This document shows positions 1 to 15,128 of a stretch of DNA of 64,000 nt, piece after piece. Source of the stretch: Embiotoca jacksoni (Eukaryota > Chordata > Actinopteri > Embiotocidae); NCBI GenBank assembly GCA_022577435.1, contig JAKOON010000051.1, forward strand, positions 1,387,501-1,451,500, written 5' to 3'. The translations under genes were made by a program, and so were the position numbers. Numbering within the stretch: the first letter of the stretch is position 1; the number at the start of each line of letters is the position of its first letter. Under the pieces are notes generated by a model. It was not told where the DNA came from. It made no database searches and saw only the letters and a list, made by a program, of their open reading frames with translations.

Positions 1-1719
<1,719 letters not shown>

Positions 1720-3967
1720 TAACATGTCACTTGCAGCGATCGCAGCCTCACACACGGTCAGACACATGTTCCGCCGCCCATCTGACTAACATCAGGCCAA
1801 TCTGTGTGATTGCAGGATGTTGAGCTCACCGCGCAGCGACAGTGCTGACATGATCAACGCTCGCGTCTGATCCGGTTTACGCACTGAGGATCACGTACTT
1901 GCAGATTCCACCACTAGAAGTGTATTAATAGTAGATTTGTACAGGTGTTGTATGTTGCGTCAGACGGGCACGGCTGCCAGGTTACTCCTGGTCCGCTCAC
2001 ACTCACACCGGTACAGAACGAGGACAGACAGACACACACAGGAACACGGACCGCCGACAGAGATGTCGGAGGCCTCTCAGCCGTTTCAGGGTTGTGTGTG
2101 TGTGTGTGTCGGAGAGGTTGTGCACTCATGATATGTGTGTGTGGGATGTGTCGAGCTCGATGTGAACAGCTGCTGCCCCTGTCCCACCTCTCCCTCACTG
2201 TCCCCAGTGTCTCATGCTGTCTTTTCTTTTCTCTTCTTCACCCTGCTTCAAATAGGACTCAAAAGAGGTCCGTCGCTGAACTTAACATAGCATTCCTCAC
2301 TTTCTCCTGCTGGTTCGGTTTCCATATCGGTTTGCTCTGTGCTGCGATGTCATCGGATGGGACATAGTTTTTGGAGAGTACATATCAAGTTGGATTCCAG
2401 TTCCTGTAATCTTTGTACAGGATGACAGACGTGTTCACACCTGAGGATCCACCAAGGTTCAGCCAGATGTGTTTAAACAGTCTCTTCAGGAAACTGCAAT
2501 GTTGTGATCACAATAATGAACACAAGTTCAAACAATCTATTATTTATAATTATGGGAGATTCCAATTGTTTTAAATTCTCGCCAGTTTTCCACCAAACAT
2601 TTCGTCAGCAGAATCTGTGCTGTAAGTATAACGTATCATAAGAGATTAATTTATTATTTTAGCACCAAAGTTTTTCTACATGTGGTGCAGTGACCTGCAG
2701 GTCAGGTCTCCTGTTGCACTGAATTGATGCCCCCCAAATTTGAGGGCTTTGCAGGACCCCGACCGTCCATCTGCACAGCTTCAATAGTTTGTTCTAAACA
2801 CTAATAGCACTAATAGTGTATATATTTTTATACATATAGATACAAGCAGCTCCGTACTATTTGCTTTCGTTATTTTCTTTTGTGGTCATCTGCTTTATTT
2901 TGGAAATGCGGCCGACATCCAGAAAGCTTTGGTGAGATGATAGAAGGCTTCATTTGTAGCAGTCGTCTGTCCTCTCCGAGTCTTTGCTCAGACAAATCGT
3001 CTCAGTGATGAAACTGGGCCAATGGTTTGTGACGGCTCGCTCATTTGATCTGCTGTTTGAAGCACGGTGAAGCGCGGAGAAAGAAAAGTTCGTCTTAACT
3101 CTAAAACTTTCGGGAGACACGGGCTCACTTGCGGCCGCGACCCGACAGTTTTACCGTTAACACACGTGGGTTTTTTTCCGATGTTACTGGCGATATGATC
3201 ACACGAGAGAATAAAAAGCAGCAACTGTCATCTAAGTTGGCTCAGAATATGCACCTATCTGTATTTAATACCACAATAAGTAAGTGTTTGGGTAAGTGTG
3301 TAAAATCCCCCCTCACTTTACTCCTTCTCTTCTCCTGTACACACAGATGCATGCTGGGCTACAGTTGCATGTTTTTTTCTGTAGAGTGAAACACAAAACA
3401 GTCGCGCAAAATTTCATGAAATGAGAAGTGTGAACGGTGATGATGTGATGTGAACAGAAAGTGAGGAGATGACATATCAGCACCACGAAAGAATTATGTG
3501 ACAGGAACATTTGTACATGTTTAGAACAAAACAACAATTGTTCAGGTTTTTTATCTCTAATATTTGTGCCTTCACTCCAATACCATGTCGGTAGATGAAG
3601 TTTAGTTTGTGTTACTTCGGGTGATCCCGTCGCTCTAAATGAGCCACATGTTTCGCTGTCAACAGTTTTGACTGAAACTCTTTAAGATTCAGGAGAAAAA
3701 TATGAAAAAAAAAAATCACAGAAAGAGAGACTCCTTATTAATAAAATGATCAGCTAAATGTGAAAGCTTTGTATGCTAGCATGTAGATTTGATCATGGGT
3801 AACCAACAGGAAGTATTCTGATAAGTCTTAAACTCTTTACAACATCAATATTCAGGACTGAAACAAGTAAATGCAAAAATATGTTTTGGGGATGGGTTAG
3901 TATTTGGCACGTGAACTACCTGGTTAGTTTTAGCTTCTAGATTAAAAACAGTAAGATCCAATCATCA

Positions 3968-4831
3968 TCCATCAGTGATGTCATCGTTGGTTTGTGAACA
4001 TTATGAATCCTCCAGTTCAGATTCTGTCCGTCACCATCTTTACTAGTTCGGAGCAGTTTGGAGCAGGAAGTGACCATATTTGGACGAGCTGGGGGAGGAG
4101 CCAGCGGTGGATCTGACTGATCTAATTGGAAACCTGACAATACTACATCCCGCCCACCGATAGTTGTAACCTGACTGCACCACAGACCTGTCAATCAAAT
4201 AGACACGCCCCCAAAAACAGGTCTTCTTGAATCTTCTTTTCTAATGAATGAGGGATTATTTTCAGATGGACCTCCAGAAAACTAATAAGAAGGAGTGACT
4301 TTAGCTAACAACACCGAGATAACTGCTGGACACATTTTATTCACTTTGGATTTGATGAGAGAAGTTGAATGGGAGTCTATGGAGCCGGAGGCTTTTTGGA
4401 GCCGACCTCTAGTGGCACTCGCTGGTATTGCAGCTTAACACACTTCAGCATCGGCCTTAGTTTTCAGACTTGGAAGTTACGTCCACTTTTATATAAAGTC
4501 TGTGGCTTTACTGTATGAAGGACATTTTATAAAGGTCAAGCCTTGATGAGCTCCGATACCTGTCAGACTCCGTTCAGACCGTTTATGGACAGACGTGCGA
4601 TCAGAAAGCTTTTAAAGCAGAAGCTGCAATTTGTTTTCTTCTTGTTGCTTCTTTGTGCAGGAAATTTGCCCATTTTTCCTGACAGTCACATGATCTAGAT
4701 AACGTGTATCTGCATTCAGTGGACGTTGTCAGTACTGAGACATAAAGTAATGGTACTCTGTTGGACAGTACTCAGTGAGCACTGACCCAGTTCAACAGCT
4801 ACTTGTGCACCAGATTGCATCTATTCGATTT
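3968..4831 (+). repeat. Rep-A dispersed repeat, copy 1 (sense), with 3' extension
   Basis: This is a member of a high-copy family seen in several places in this window. Its hallmark is a block around 4379-4438 containing 'gcctttttggagccgacctc'-like sequence followed by 'tagtggcactcgctgg'. It starts near 'atcagtgatgtcatcg' and continues past the usual end of the family ('ataaagtctgtgg', about 4505) for a further 325 bp. That extension is shared only with the copy at 35602-36326. No ORF, poly-A tail or obvious terminal inverted repeat is visible, so I cannot place it in a known class. A non-autonomous element is the best description. Confidence 0.85.
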
Positions 4832-7800
4832 TCTCAGTCTATGAGAAGATCATTGATTGTAAAAACTTAATTCTAAATTATTTGGTTTTTTTAGTTGTTG
4901 TTTTGTTTTTTAGGGACGACTTTGACTGTTGATGTGAAATGAGCAGTGCTCTGCCAAGACATATCGTGTTTCTCAACCGCATGACCTGACAGATCGATGC
5001 TCATGGTTCAACTGGACAGAAGAGGCTCTTCTCAACACACATTAGATCATTGAGGCACCTGCAGTTTATTTTTTCTATCTCTGCCTTCTTCGAACACAAC
5101 TATATTTCTCTCAGTTCCATCAAAATCCTTGCTTGTCACTGAATCCTTTCATGTTGTCCAAATGTATTTCTCTTCCTTCCTGTTCACTTACGGATTTTTT
5201 ATGTAAAAAAATAAACACTCATTTCACAAAAGTTTGTAAGACAGAAACAGTCGAAATCTAGCAGGAACGACGTTCACTTTAGTTTCACTGTGCATTTATA
5301 GACTGTACATACTGTATATGTGCGTGTACACATTACACATGATCTCCGTGTGCTTGTGTTGCTGCCGTTCTGTGTGACTGACTGTTAGTGTGAGTGAGAC
5401 TGAATACGAGGACCGACGTACACAGAGTCAGAGCAGCTTCTCCTCCGTCTGTAGGACACACAGCTGAGTGAACACACTGCTGGACTCATATCTACACTCA
5501 CTGATGTCGGTGCTCCCGCTCCGCTTTGCTTTTATGTTCCTTATAATGGCAGCAACACTGCTGCTGTTTCTGCTGCAGGTGATGAAACATATAGTACACC
5601 ACACTTCTGTTGAAGCCGGTGCATTATCACCTTGTTCCATGTTGGAGAACCAAATGACCTACATCCTCCACCGCACGCTAATTTATTACGATAAAGCAGT
5701 TTATTAATAAGAACATTTGTGAAGAATATACTGTGATTATGACTCATGATATTTACATCTAATTCTTCCCCATCTTTCTTAAGATCAGAATCTTTCTGTG
5801 TACAAAGTCCTTCTTCCCTGTCTTCAGAGTGTGATCTGTCTGTCCTCAGATGCTGAATGGAAATCCTTTGGTTAGTATGTGCTCATATTAAAGGCACAGC
5901 CTTCAGCAATATTACACCAGGGGGTGTGAAGCGAGCGCTCGCCCCTGAACGCATCACTTGTCATTCCAAGATTGACGTTAAAGCACCATTGAGTACAATG
6001 CTGCGATTATACAACACGTTACCAATTAAATAAAACACGTCTTCAAAATGTGTTCATATTGTGGAGCAGTTAACTCTCAAAATATAAAACTTGTTAGTGC
6101 GACCTTCTAAAAGACACTGCAAATAAATTATGTTACAGTTTTTTTTATACTGTTTTTAAAAAGAAAGATGCTTTATACATAAAATTGAATATTCAATAAA
6201 TGATGGGAAAAGACCTGTCATGTACAATCCACCGGAGATTCAGAGTTTTCCAAAACACACCACAGATTTTTGAATGTGTTCAGCCATTCAACTCCAGTCC
6301 CGCTAGAGAGAGGACATTATTTTCATGAAGCATCATATCTATTTGACATCTACCTGCACATATAGTTTATCTTTATCAAACACGTTCTCTTCTGAGTAAC
6401 GGGAACGTATTTGCTTTTAAAAGTGAAAAACGTGCATATCTAGCACATAAGAAAGTGAGCAAAGAAATATGGCATACAACATCACATCAGAGTCAAAAAA
6501 AACTAGGAGGAAAGAAAACTAAATCCTAGACAGGTAAACATGTTAGTGCTTTAAATACATCTTGCAGCACCGCGGTGCAGATAAACGCTGCTGTTAAGCC
6601 TTTTCTGAGGAAATCTTTACAAAGCGGTGAAATGTTTGAGTCGGCGGAGGGTCGTGTGGTGAAACACTCTCACGTGTGTTTTGATATATCAGCAGCAGTT
6701 CATGAAACGGGGAGCAGAGGAAGAATTTATGAAAACATCGGTCAGAAGCAGGTGTGGACGTATAAACTCTATCATCCTGACAATGGCGTTATCATGTGTG
6801 TCATCCCGGTGGTTTTCTGCAGGATGACCCCCCCCCCCCCCCACACACACACACACACACACGCAGAGATAAAAGCCCACATTGTTTCTGCGCTGCTGCT
6901 GAATTCCTCTGTTTTTTTGTCCGAGCTTATCTCTGCGCTGACCTTGCTCAAAGTTTCTCCCTCTGCACATCTCTGCCTTCAGCGCTGATGACCTGAGATA
7001 ATGTAAGGGCAGTGTAATTGGATCAGAACGACAGCGAACAGGCCGAGCGGAGCCGCAGTGAGCGGCAGGTTAAGCTGTGTTGTCTCCCGTAAATGCCGTC
7101 GGTTTAGTCTTCCCTCCCCAACCGGCCGCTCCCATCACACACCGCCGTGCCGATGACAACTCCACTCATCCGTGTTCGTGGCGAGCTGTAATTGGCTTTT
7201 CACATGTTTGGAGGAAACGCACTCGGAGACCTCGTTGGGTCGCATCGCCACAGCAAGGTCGCAGTTCAGCTCAACTCTATTTGGCATCGCAAATTGACAA
7301 GCAAGCAAATCTGAGACAAATTGAGTGAGCAAACGGATTGATTTAAGGCCAAGGATTCTCTTAAAGCAGAAATTAGGGGGACATTCAGAGGTCCTTGAGC
7401 TACACTGTGCAACATCCTCCGGAGTGTTGTAGGGGTGAAAAGGAAGGCCGCCACTAACCACGTTATAATGGCAACGCCCATTAGTCAATGACAGGGCGCA
7501 GTTATGATGCTGTCATTTTATCTACACAGCCATACATCTTCATATCGACTCCTGTATTTCAACGTTCAGTTGTACTGTACTCACCCAGAGGACGCTGGAT
7601 TAAAACCCGACACGCAGAGCAGCAGCTTCATCTGCATCTTCCTCCGTCCTCCAACCACGTTATTATTTTTGACTTCCACTGCAGTAAGAAGAGTCACACT
7701 GAGACAACTCTACATTATGCATTGCAATTTGATTAGTCAGACCCTAGTGTGTGTTAAACAGCTTGAGTCAAGATAGCCCCCCCCCCCCCCCCCCCCCCCA

Positions 7801-8425
7801 ACCCCTCTACTCCAGTACAAAGCAAATCAGGTCAGGATGCTTAATTGTAGTCCAATCAACCTTTACTAATGTAATGTCACTTTTATTTAACATGAATAAA
7901 TGAGAAATCTCTCTGCTGGAGGAGTGCGTTGAGCGAGCGGGAGCGCCGGGCCGGTGTGGGCTCGATAGGAATGAACCGTTTGATCTGCTGAATATTAATG
8001 CTCCTTCAAGATTATAAGGATTATTAGTTCTTTTCTCCGTTGACAATGGAGTTATTTTCAGAAGCCATCGATTAAATTACGGAGGGAATTGCCTTTGATA
8101 TGAGCACGCCCACACGAGGAGCCACTTTTGGATTACGAGTGGTGTTAATTTAAACCCACTCCCCAAGCATTGCGTGTTATTAAAATTGAAAAACACACAA
8201 GAGAAATTGAGATGAGCAGCCATTTTTGGGGGGCTTCATTTGGACTAATTGGCTGTTGAGTAAAGAAATCCTGATCCACATCGTACCTTAATTCATCTGA
8301 TAAACTCCTAATTTATGAAACCAATTAACAGCATCGCGATCTGAAGTATGTACATGAAGGCATCGTAGTGCTTCTTGATTTGGGAAGTGTAACTAACTAA
8401 CCTGTGTTTTCTCTCCTGTCTCCCC

Positions 8426-8430
8426 AGGTA
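8426..8430 (+). promoter_or_regulatory. Juxtaposed 3'/5' splice site (recursive-splice-like)
   Basis: A long pyrimidine tract (tgttttctctcctgtctccccag) ends in AG at 8426-8427 and is directly followed by gtagga, a plausible donor. This gives a zero-length exon 108 bp upstream of the true exon start. Used as an ordinary acceptor it would read AGG then TAG, an immediate stop, so it cannot make a productive exon. It could be a recursive splicing point or a decoy. Confidence 0.35.
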
Positions 8431-8431
8431 G

Positions 8432-8686
<255 letters not shown>

Positions 8687-8889
8687 TAGCACAGGTCCCA
8701 CTTTTTTGCTGGGGGTCAACCTTGCCCTTTGACCCGGCCCGTGACGTGCATGGGGGCCTCTGTGCATGTAGCTAGATGCTTCTCAGGTAAAGAGTCCAGC
8801 AGGATGGACAGAGTGGACTGTGAACGATGTGTTCGGTGGATGATGATCCCGCATGTTCCCCCCCTCCCCCTCCCCACACCTATTCACAG

Positions 8890-8901
8890 CCACCTGAACA
8901 G
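8890..8901 (+). other. 12-nt microexon-like interval with strong splice sites
   Basis: A C/T-rich tract ending tattcacag (AG at 8888-8889) is followed by 12 nt (ccacctgaacag) and then the perfect donor gtaagt at 8902. Spliced between the flanking exons it would keep frame length but introduce Ala, Thr and a TGA stop. It may be a poison microexon, or the donor may simply be a cryptic site. There is no transcript evidence. Confidence 0.25.
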
Positions 8902-9346
8902 GTAAGTGCCCCCCCCCCCTCCCCCCTCCCCCCCACACACACACACCCTGAGTACATGAGATGGATCAGATGGGTGAGACTGATTGAGAACTGAGCAGCT
9001 TGCCCTGCCTGTTTGATTTGTTTCCCTCTGCCAGACCAACGCCATATCTTCTCAACTAGTTGGCATCTTTGGACTCAGAAAAAAACAAAAAAAACAGTGA
9101 CAGTTTAACAGAAAATTAACATTATCACTTAAAAAAAATCACGTGACTTTTGCTCTTCACAGTGCATGAGAGATATGTTGCATTTTCTAATTAGCATTTC
9201 CTCCAACGCATTTGATGATGCAACATATGCACAGCAGGTAGTGATGCCTTCAGGGCCTGGAGAGCATGGTTTATACTGTATGTATGCATCTGAACAGTGG
9301 AATGGAACTCAGAGAGGAGCTGCAGCTACAGTCACAGCTGCTTTAA

Positions 9347-10203
9347 AGGGTCAGTTCACATCAATTACAACAAAGGCAATAGAAGTACTTCTTACCTTCA
9401 GTGGTACTGTATATGGGCATGTAGATGCTTTTTGTTTGATTTGTCCAGATTTTGAATCTTTCCTGCCCAATGGAGGAGAAAGACATTTCATTTGTGGTGC
9501 TCAGTGTACACAGTGAATTAAATTATATTAATAATCATGTAAACATTATAATTAACAGTGTCTCATTGTGAACCTCAACTGTAATAGAGGACACTGAAGG
9601 TTATCATTTATCACCTTTTATAGCATATGTTCAATGATAACCTTATTTTCCTTTAAAAAAATATCATTCTGAATTTCCTTTTTAACTTTTTTTGAAGGAA
9701 TTGCAGCAATTTCAAAACCCTCATTATGGGAAATTGAAGGTGATTCAAGGATTCAATCACACCTGATGGGTTTCCTCAGCAACTGTACTGTAAATATGCA
9801 CCGCATTTTGACTTGAATATTTCATGTCACATAATGAAAACAACAGCTGAGAAAGAACATGAAATGTTGTTGAAAGCTATAAATGGACCTTGAGTTCTGT
9901 TTTTTTACATTTAGTCTTTTAAATTGACCAAATTGTATTTTTTTAAGATTAAAAACATATACGTAGTGATTAGTTTTCCCTTAAAATTGCTTAAAAGAAT
10001 GAAATGATTTGGCTGTTCTTGTAGATAAAGGGACTCTTGATCATCTCCACAACACTTTATTTTCATTTCACCTCCTCAGTTGTATTAAGGTTCAAATACA
10101 GATTTCCAAATCTGGACAAATAAGAACAAAACGATCTGCATGACTGCATACCACCAGAGGTAATTGTGAAGATCTGTTGTTTTATTTTGGGTGAACTGAC
10201 TCT
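9347..10203. mobile_element. TTAA-flanked MITE, 857 bp (piggyBac-like ends)
   Basis: The left end is TTAA (9343-9346) followed by AGGGTCAGTTCAC. The right end is GTGAACTGACTCT followed by TTAA (10204-10207). The terminal inverted repeats match at 12 of 13 bases, and TTAA is the target site typical of piggyBac transposons. The interior is AT-rich and has no transposase. The left-end region resembles a dispersed repeat common in teleosts. It lies between the Q/R exon and the predicted ECS. Open frames that enter it from 9166 are not credible genes. Confidence 0.8.
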
Positions 10204-10722
10204 TTAAGTCTACAGACCTCTCAGTATTTGTGAGGATTTAGGAGCTGGTAACTTATCTGTTGTTGGCTGGTTGCATGCTATAACTTATATACTGCATGTT
10301 TACTAATATCCCCAAATTAAAGACTAACTTTTCCACAGATGTTCATTTATTTGACTCAAAAGATGGAAACATATTTAAATTCTTTGAAAGTAAAATATGG
10401 TGACTGGTTTGATTGCAACAAAAACACTCAGAAGAGTCTTTAAACTTCAAATATACCATGTTAATAACTCCAGAGGATCTCCTTTATGTGAGTGTCATGC
10501 TTTGTAGCTGCTTCATAGCGTTCTTTGAAAGGCCAGCAGAGCCGACATGGAGGGGTGACCAGTTGAGAAGATGTGGCTGAGAGCCTGCAGGCTGAGGGAC
10601 CAGGCAGGACGAACACAGTGTGTCTGCATGGCACCATGCTGGGCTACACTGTAGAGAGGCTCCCCTGCCCGGAGGCTGGCCCCGCCCCCCAGAAAACTGT
10701 GGGATGTGCTGTTTGGTCATGA

Positions 10723-10769
10723 CGTTACCTTGGGTACATGACAGTCAGCCCCAACCAGGCTCTGTTAGG
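10723..10769 (+). promoter_or_regulatory. Predicted editing complementary sequence (ECS) for the GluK2 Q/R site
   Basis: Read antiparallel, this segment pairs with exon/intron positions 8612-8661. The blocks are 8612-8619 with 10762-10769 (8 bp, two G-U), 8622-8628 with 10753-10759 (7 bp), 8630-8631 with 10751-10752, 8639-8641 with 10743-10745, 8643-8647 with 10737-10741 (5 bp), 8651-8657 with 10726-10732 (7 bp) and 8659-8661 with 10723-10725. That is about 35 pairs over 50 nt. In mammals GluK2 Q/R editing is known to need an ECS roughly 1.9 kb into the same intron; here the spacing is about 2.1 kb. It sits in a GC-rich island (10490-11040) unlike the surrounding intron. Confidence 0.85.
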
Positions 10770-12137
10770 GTCCGGCTCGCCTGCTCTGAGCGGGTCGCCC
10801 CGTGTTTTCAGGTTTGTGAGGTGGAACAGGTGAAGAAGCTCCGAGCTGGTGGCGTGTTCCACTTTAAAACCTACTCCTGGTAGCTGGCCACGGGTCCGAC
10901 TCAGAACAAGCAGAATCCATCGCTTTCTGATGAAATGTGTTCTTGTCATGCTTGTTCCGTTGGTTTTTGTTGCTTGTGGTTTGATGAATGGGCAAAGTGA
11001 GTGGTTGGTGGCCCTGATCCCCGTTTCAGTGTAGAGAGGCTAAACAAACAATATGGTTTTAAGAGACCATGTTAACATGTATTTTAGAAACTGTAGTCAT
11101 TGTTCAGTTGGGCCTCTCTGAGATTAGTCGCTCTATGTTTAAATCATGAAAATACTTTTTAACCTCTAAGAAAGGGTGTAAATGAAATGAATCAGCAGAA
11201 AAGGCTCCAAATTAACATATTTTAACACATCTGATAAAATATTTAATATTAGATAAGGCAAGGCAAGTCTATTTGTATAATAGTTGGCAGAAGAGTGAGA
11301 GATACGAGTAAAGTAGATCAAATTCAATTAAATAAAAGGTAAAAGTTTATGTTGAATTACATTGATTTCAGTAGGTCATTATTTGTCGTGAAATCAAATT
11401 TGTTATCGAGAATCGTAGAATTGTTTTGGTATTAGAACTGACTATCACATTTCTGGTATCATATTGTGTGCAGTGGTATCAGGCGTCTTATATATGCAGT
11501 GAGTCAAATACAGCTGTCTAATGGTGTCATTGCTTTAAAGTGTTCATTCTCGACATAATTTATGTATTCTCAGCTAAAGAGGTATAACAAATATTTTAAA
11601 AAGTTTTATCTTGGTTCAACCGTTGCTTCATTCTTTGAGCATGTAGAAATGCTAACAGCAAAAACATTACTTGTGAAAAGAAACAGTTTTACTGTTATTA
11701 AACCAACCTCTGTTATTTGTATTGATACCGGAGGGTCGTCCTGAAATCATTCCTTTCTACTTATCCGGTGGGTTTAATGAGAGTCTCCTAAAAGCCCCGC
11801 TGTGCTCCCAGTCGAGGGAGAAACTCTGGGAGGCGTGCCCCCCCTCCCCCCCGGCCCGCCGGTCCTTCTCCGTTGCAGTATCTCTGGCAGCGGCCTCACA
11901 GTCGGCTGTCACGTCTCTCCCCCCTCTACTCGACAGCTCACTCAAGGGACTGTGGGAAAGAAAGAAAGTTTGATGAAAAGTGAGAGTGCAGATTGAGACG
12001 CTTACAAAGGGAGTTGAGCAGAGTTCTTAACCTCCTGTCGCTCTGACTCTTTATCAGCTTTCCTTCTGAGTAAATGTGCAAAATCCGCCTTTCAATTGCT
12101 TAAGCCGCTTGAGTAGAATAGTCCCGATATAACCCGG

Positions 12138-12443
12138 CCCACCTTCTCTCACCCCTCCCTCCCAGACTCACTCCCTCTCCACCCACCTTCTCTCACCCCT
12201 CCCTCCCAGACTCACTCCCTCTCCACCCACCTTCTCTCACCCCTCCCTCCCAGACTCACTACCTCCACCCACCTTCTCTCACCCCTCCCTCCCAGACTCA
12301 CTACCTCCACCCACCTTCTCTCACCCCTCCCTCCCAGACTCACTCCCTCTCCACCCACCTTCTCTCACCCCTCCCTCCCAGACTCACTACCTCCACCCAC
12401 CTTCTCTCACCCCTCCCTCCCAGACTCACTCCCTCTCCACCCA
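12138..12443. repeat. Minisatellite, 44/42-bp unit, 7 copies
   Basis: The unit begins 'cccaccttctctcaccc' and ends 'ctccctctcca' (long, 44 bp) or 'ctacctcca' (short, 42 bp). Copy order is long, long, short, short, long, short, long. It is pyrimidine-rich on the + strand. The near-identity of copies indicates recent expansion, and the locus is likely to vary between individuals. Confidence 0.9.
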
Positions 12444-13541
12444 CGCACACACACTCCTCTGCGCTTTACATTCTGCATACAATGATGAGAGAAAGTCCCT
12501 CTAACACTCTACGATACATAAATATAAAACTGGATGTGGAGGTGTGAGCGCCCGGTCAGACCAATATGGATAGCAGCAAAATAAAATCGATTTACTTCAT
12601 AGGAATCGCCGCAATCAGTGGAGTCGTTTGCATAATGAAGTAGATCCACACAAATCTTTACGAAGAGTTTAACTTCTGTGAACTTTGACATTTGTGAGTA
12701 ACTTCAAACCAGTTTGAAAGGTTTGATGTTTGAGGGAGCAGAAAACGGTGGAAGGTTCATAAAACACTGCTGTTGATTGTCTGGTCTACGGGATCAATTA
12801 CCACCAATAGATCACACATCCGGGAACTTTGGCTTTCAGAAACGGCCCCGCCCCCTTTTGGGTCAAAACATACGACTCTCTCCGTAGACTTCAAGGTAAA
12901 ATATCGTTCCAAAATTCATCCGTTGTAAACCACCGGATCAATTTTACTGCGGCACCTTGTCCGGGGTCATATTTCATTGGTCACGTCAGGTCAGTCTTCC
13001 CTTCCACAGAACGGTGCCACAGAGCTCTTCGATGTTTTTAGGACATAACAGAGAAACAAATCGGAGATCAAAGTTTTTCACGTCATTGTTGGTGCAACTA
13101 ACAACACAGCAACTCTTCAGCATAGCGTTATTATTTTAACTGATTAGTTTAAAGCAGCAGTTTGGAGAAAAGTCTCAACTTCCTCCGATTTTCTGTTTCT
13201 GTCAATGCGGGTTTGTTTTCCTCCAGAAAGGGGCGTGGTCATGAGACCCAGCCCTGGATGACGACATGCCGGCCTGATCTATCTTTAAGTCCATTCATAT
13301 GTTTATTGAAACCCGGTTAACTCGACTCAGATAGTTTTCGGTTCAGTCCTTTTTGTTCTGTCACATTTAAAATTTAAAGAGAACAGATGTGAGACATATT
13401 ACAGTTTTACAATAATACAATGAAGACAGATGATCAGGCACTTGCAAGAAGCGTATGTAGGATGAGTCGACATTGTAGGTCAAATATCAATCAGCAGGTC
13501 CAGCCATGACGCTGCCCACTCTGTCCACTTGGTGTGTCTGA

Positions 13542-14066
<525 letters not shown>

Positions 14067-15128
14067 TAATACAATGTATAAATAAATTAGAATTTTGGAA
14101 TTATAATGAGTTCAGTCTCAATTTTAAAGTGATGTACATCAATAATCATAAAACAATGCAGAATACAATGCATTCTGACATTATGATGAGTACTTTTACT
14201 GTAAGTATTTTTGGTGTATTTTGATGCTAATACTTTTGTATTTTTGCTTCAGTAAAATAGTGAATTAAGGACTTGACTTATAACCCAATATCTCTACGCT
14301 ACAGTATTACTACTTTTATTTAATTGGATGACCTGAGTCCTTCTTTCACTGTTGTAATTTGATATCATTCTTCAATAATATTGTGGGACATGTAAGGAAC
14401 TTATTTAAACAAGAAGAACAACTAAAAAGGGAAAATGACGGGACTGTTCAAATACTTTATCTTAGTATTTTGTTTGACCTTCACATTTTGGTAAAAGTCA
14501 GAGTTGGTCACTTTCTGATCTGAGCTCTATAAAAAAAAACATTTCATCTCCAAACCTGAATTTCAGTGACAAAAGACTTAAAGTATGTACAGTGATTTTT
14601 TTTTTTTTTTTTGCAGCGAGCTCTCAAGACTTGAATTATTTGTCATTATCTTCCAAAATGCATTGAATTAACACAAATTCTTCATGGTAACTACCTGTGA
14701 CAAATGCAACCATAACTCAGACTGGTTTAGTTTATATGGCATCTACATATTTGTGAATCAAGTCCCATATTGTTAAAAAAAAAAAAAAAAACAACCTCAC
14801 AATTCAAACGGAGCAAACCATTTAAAGACACCAACACTATAGCAGCGACAGTCGCTCCTTACTTTGTCATCTATAGGGACACATACTTTCACACTATTTT
14901 CACCCTGAGAGTCCAACAAATAAAATGTTCAAGCTTTCATCCTGATGATTCTGCTGATGAGTTTTCAACGAGCACCATCAGCAAGTCATCTGTGTTTTCC
15001 TTCATCCAATGAGAGATTAGTGAAAGCATCCATGTTTTCCACAGGGTGAATTGGAATAGTACTGAATTTATATTGACTTAATCTTATGCTAATTTTTATT
15101 TATTTTCTAACGACTATTCGAATATCAT

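Noticed and set aside
2240..2370. 'ctgctggttcggtttcc' similarity to pore-loop exon text
   Set aside because: A short chance match. The surrounding frame does not encode receptor sequence and there is no splice context.
9166..9516. 116-codon open frame on +
   Set aside because: Its second half lies inside the TTAA MITE and it has no splice context or family similarity.
10484..11034. Coding-looking frames in a GC-rich island
   Set aside because: Short frames on both strands without similarity. The island is better explained by the base-pairing ECS region.
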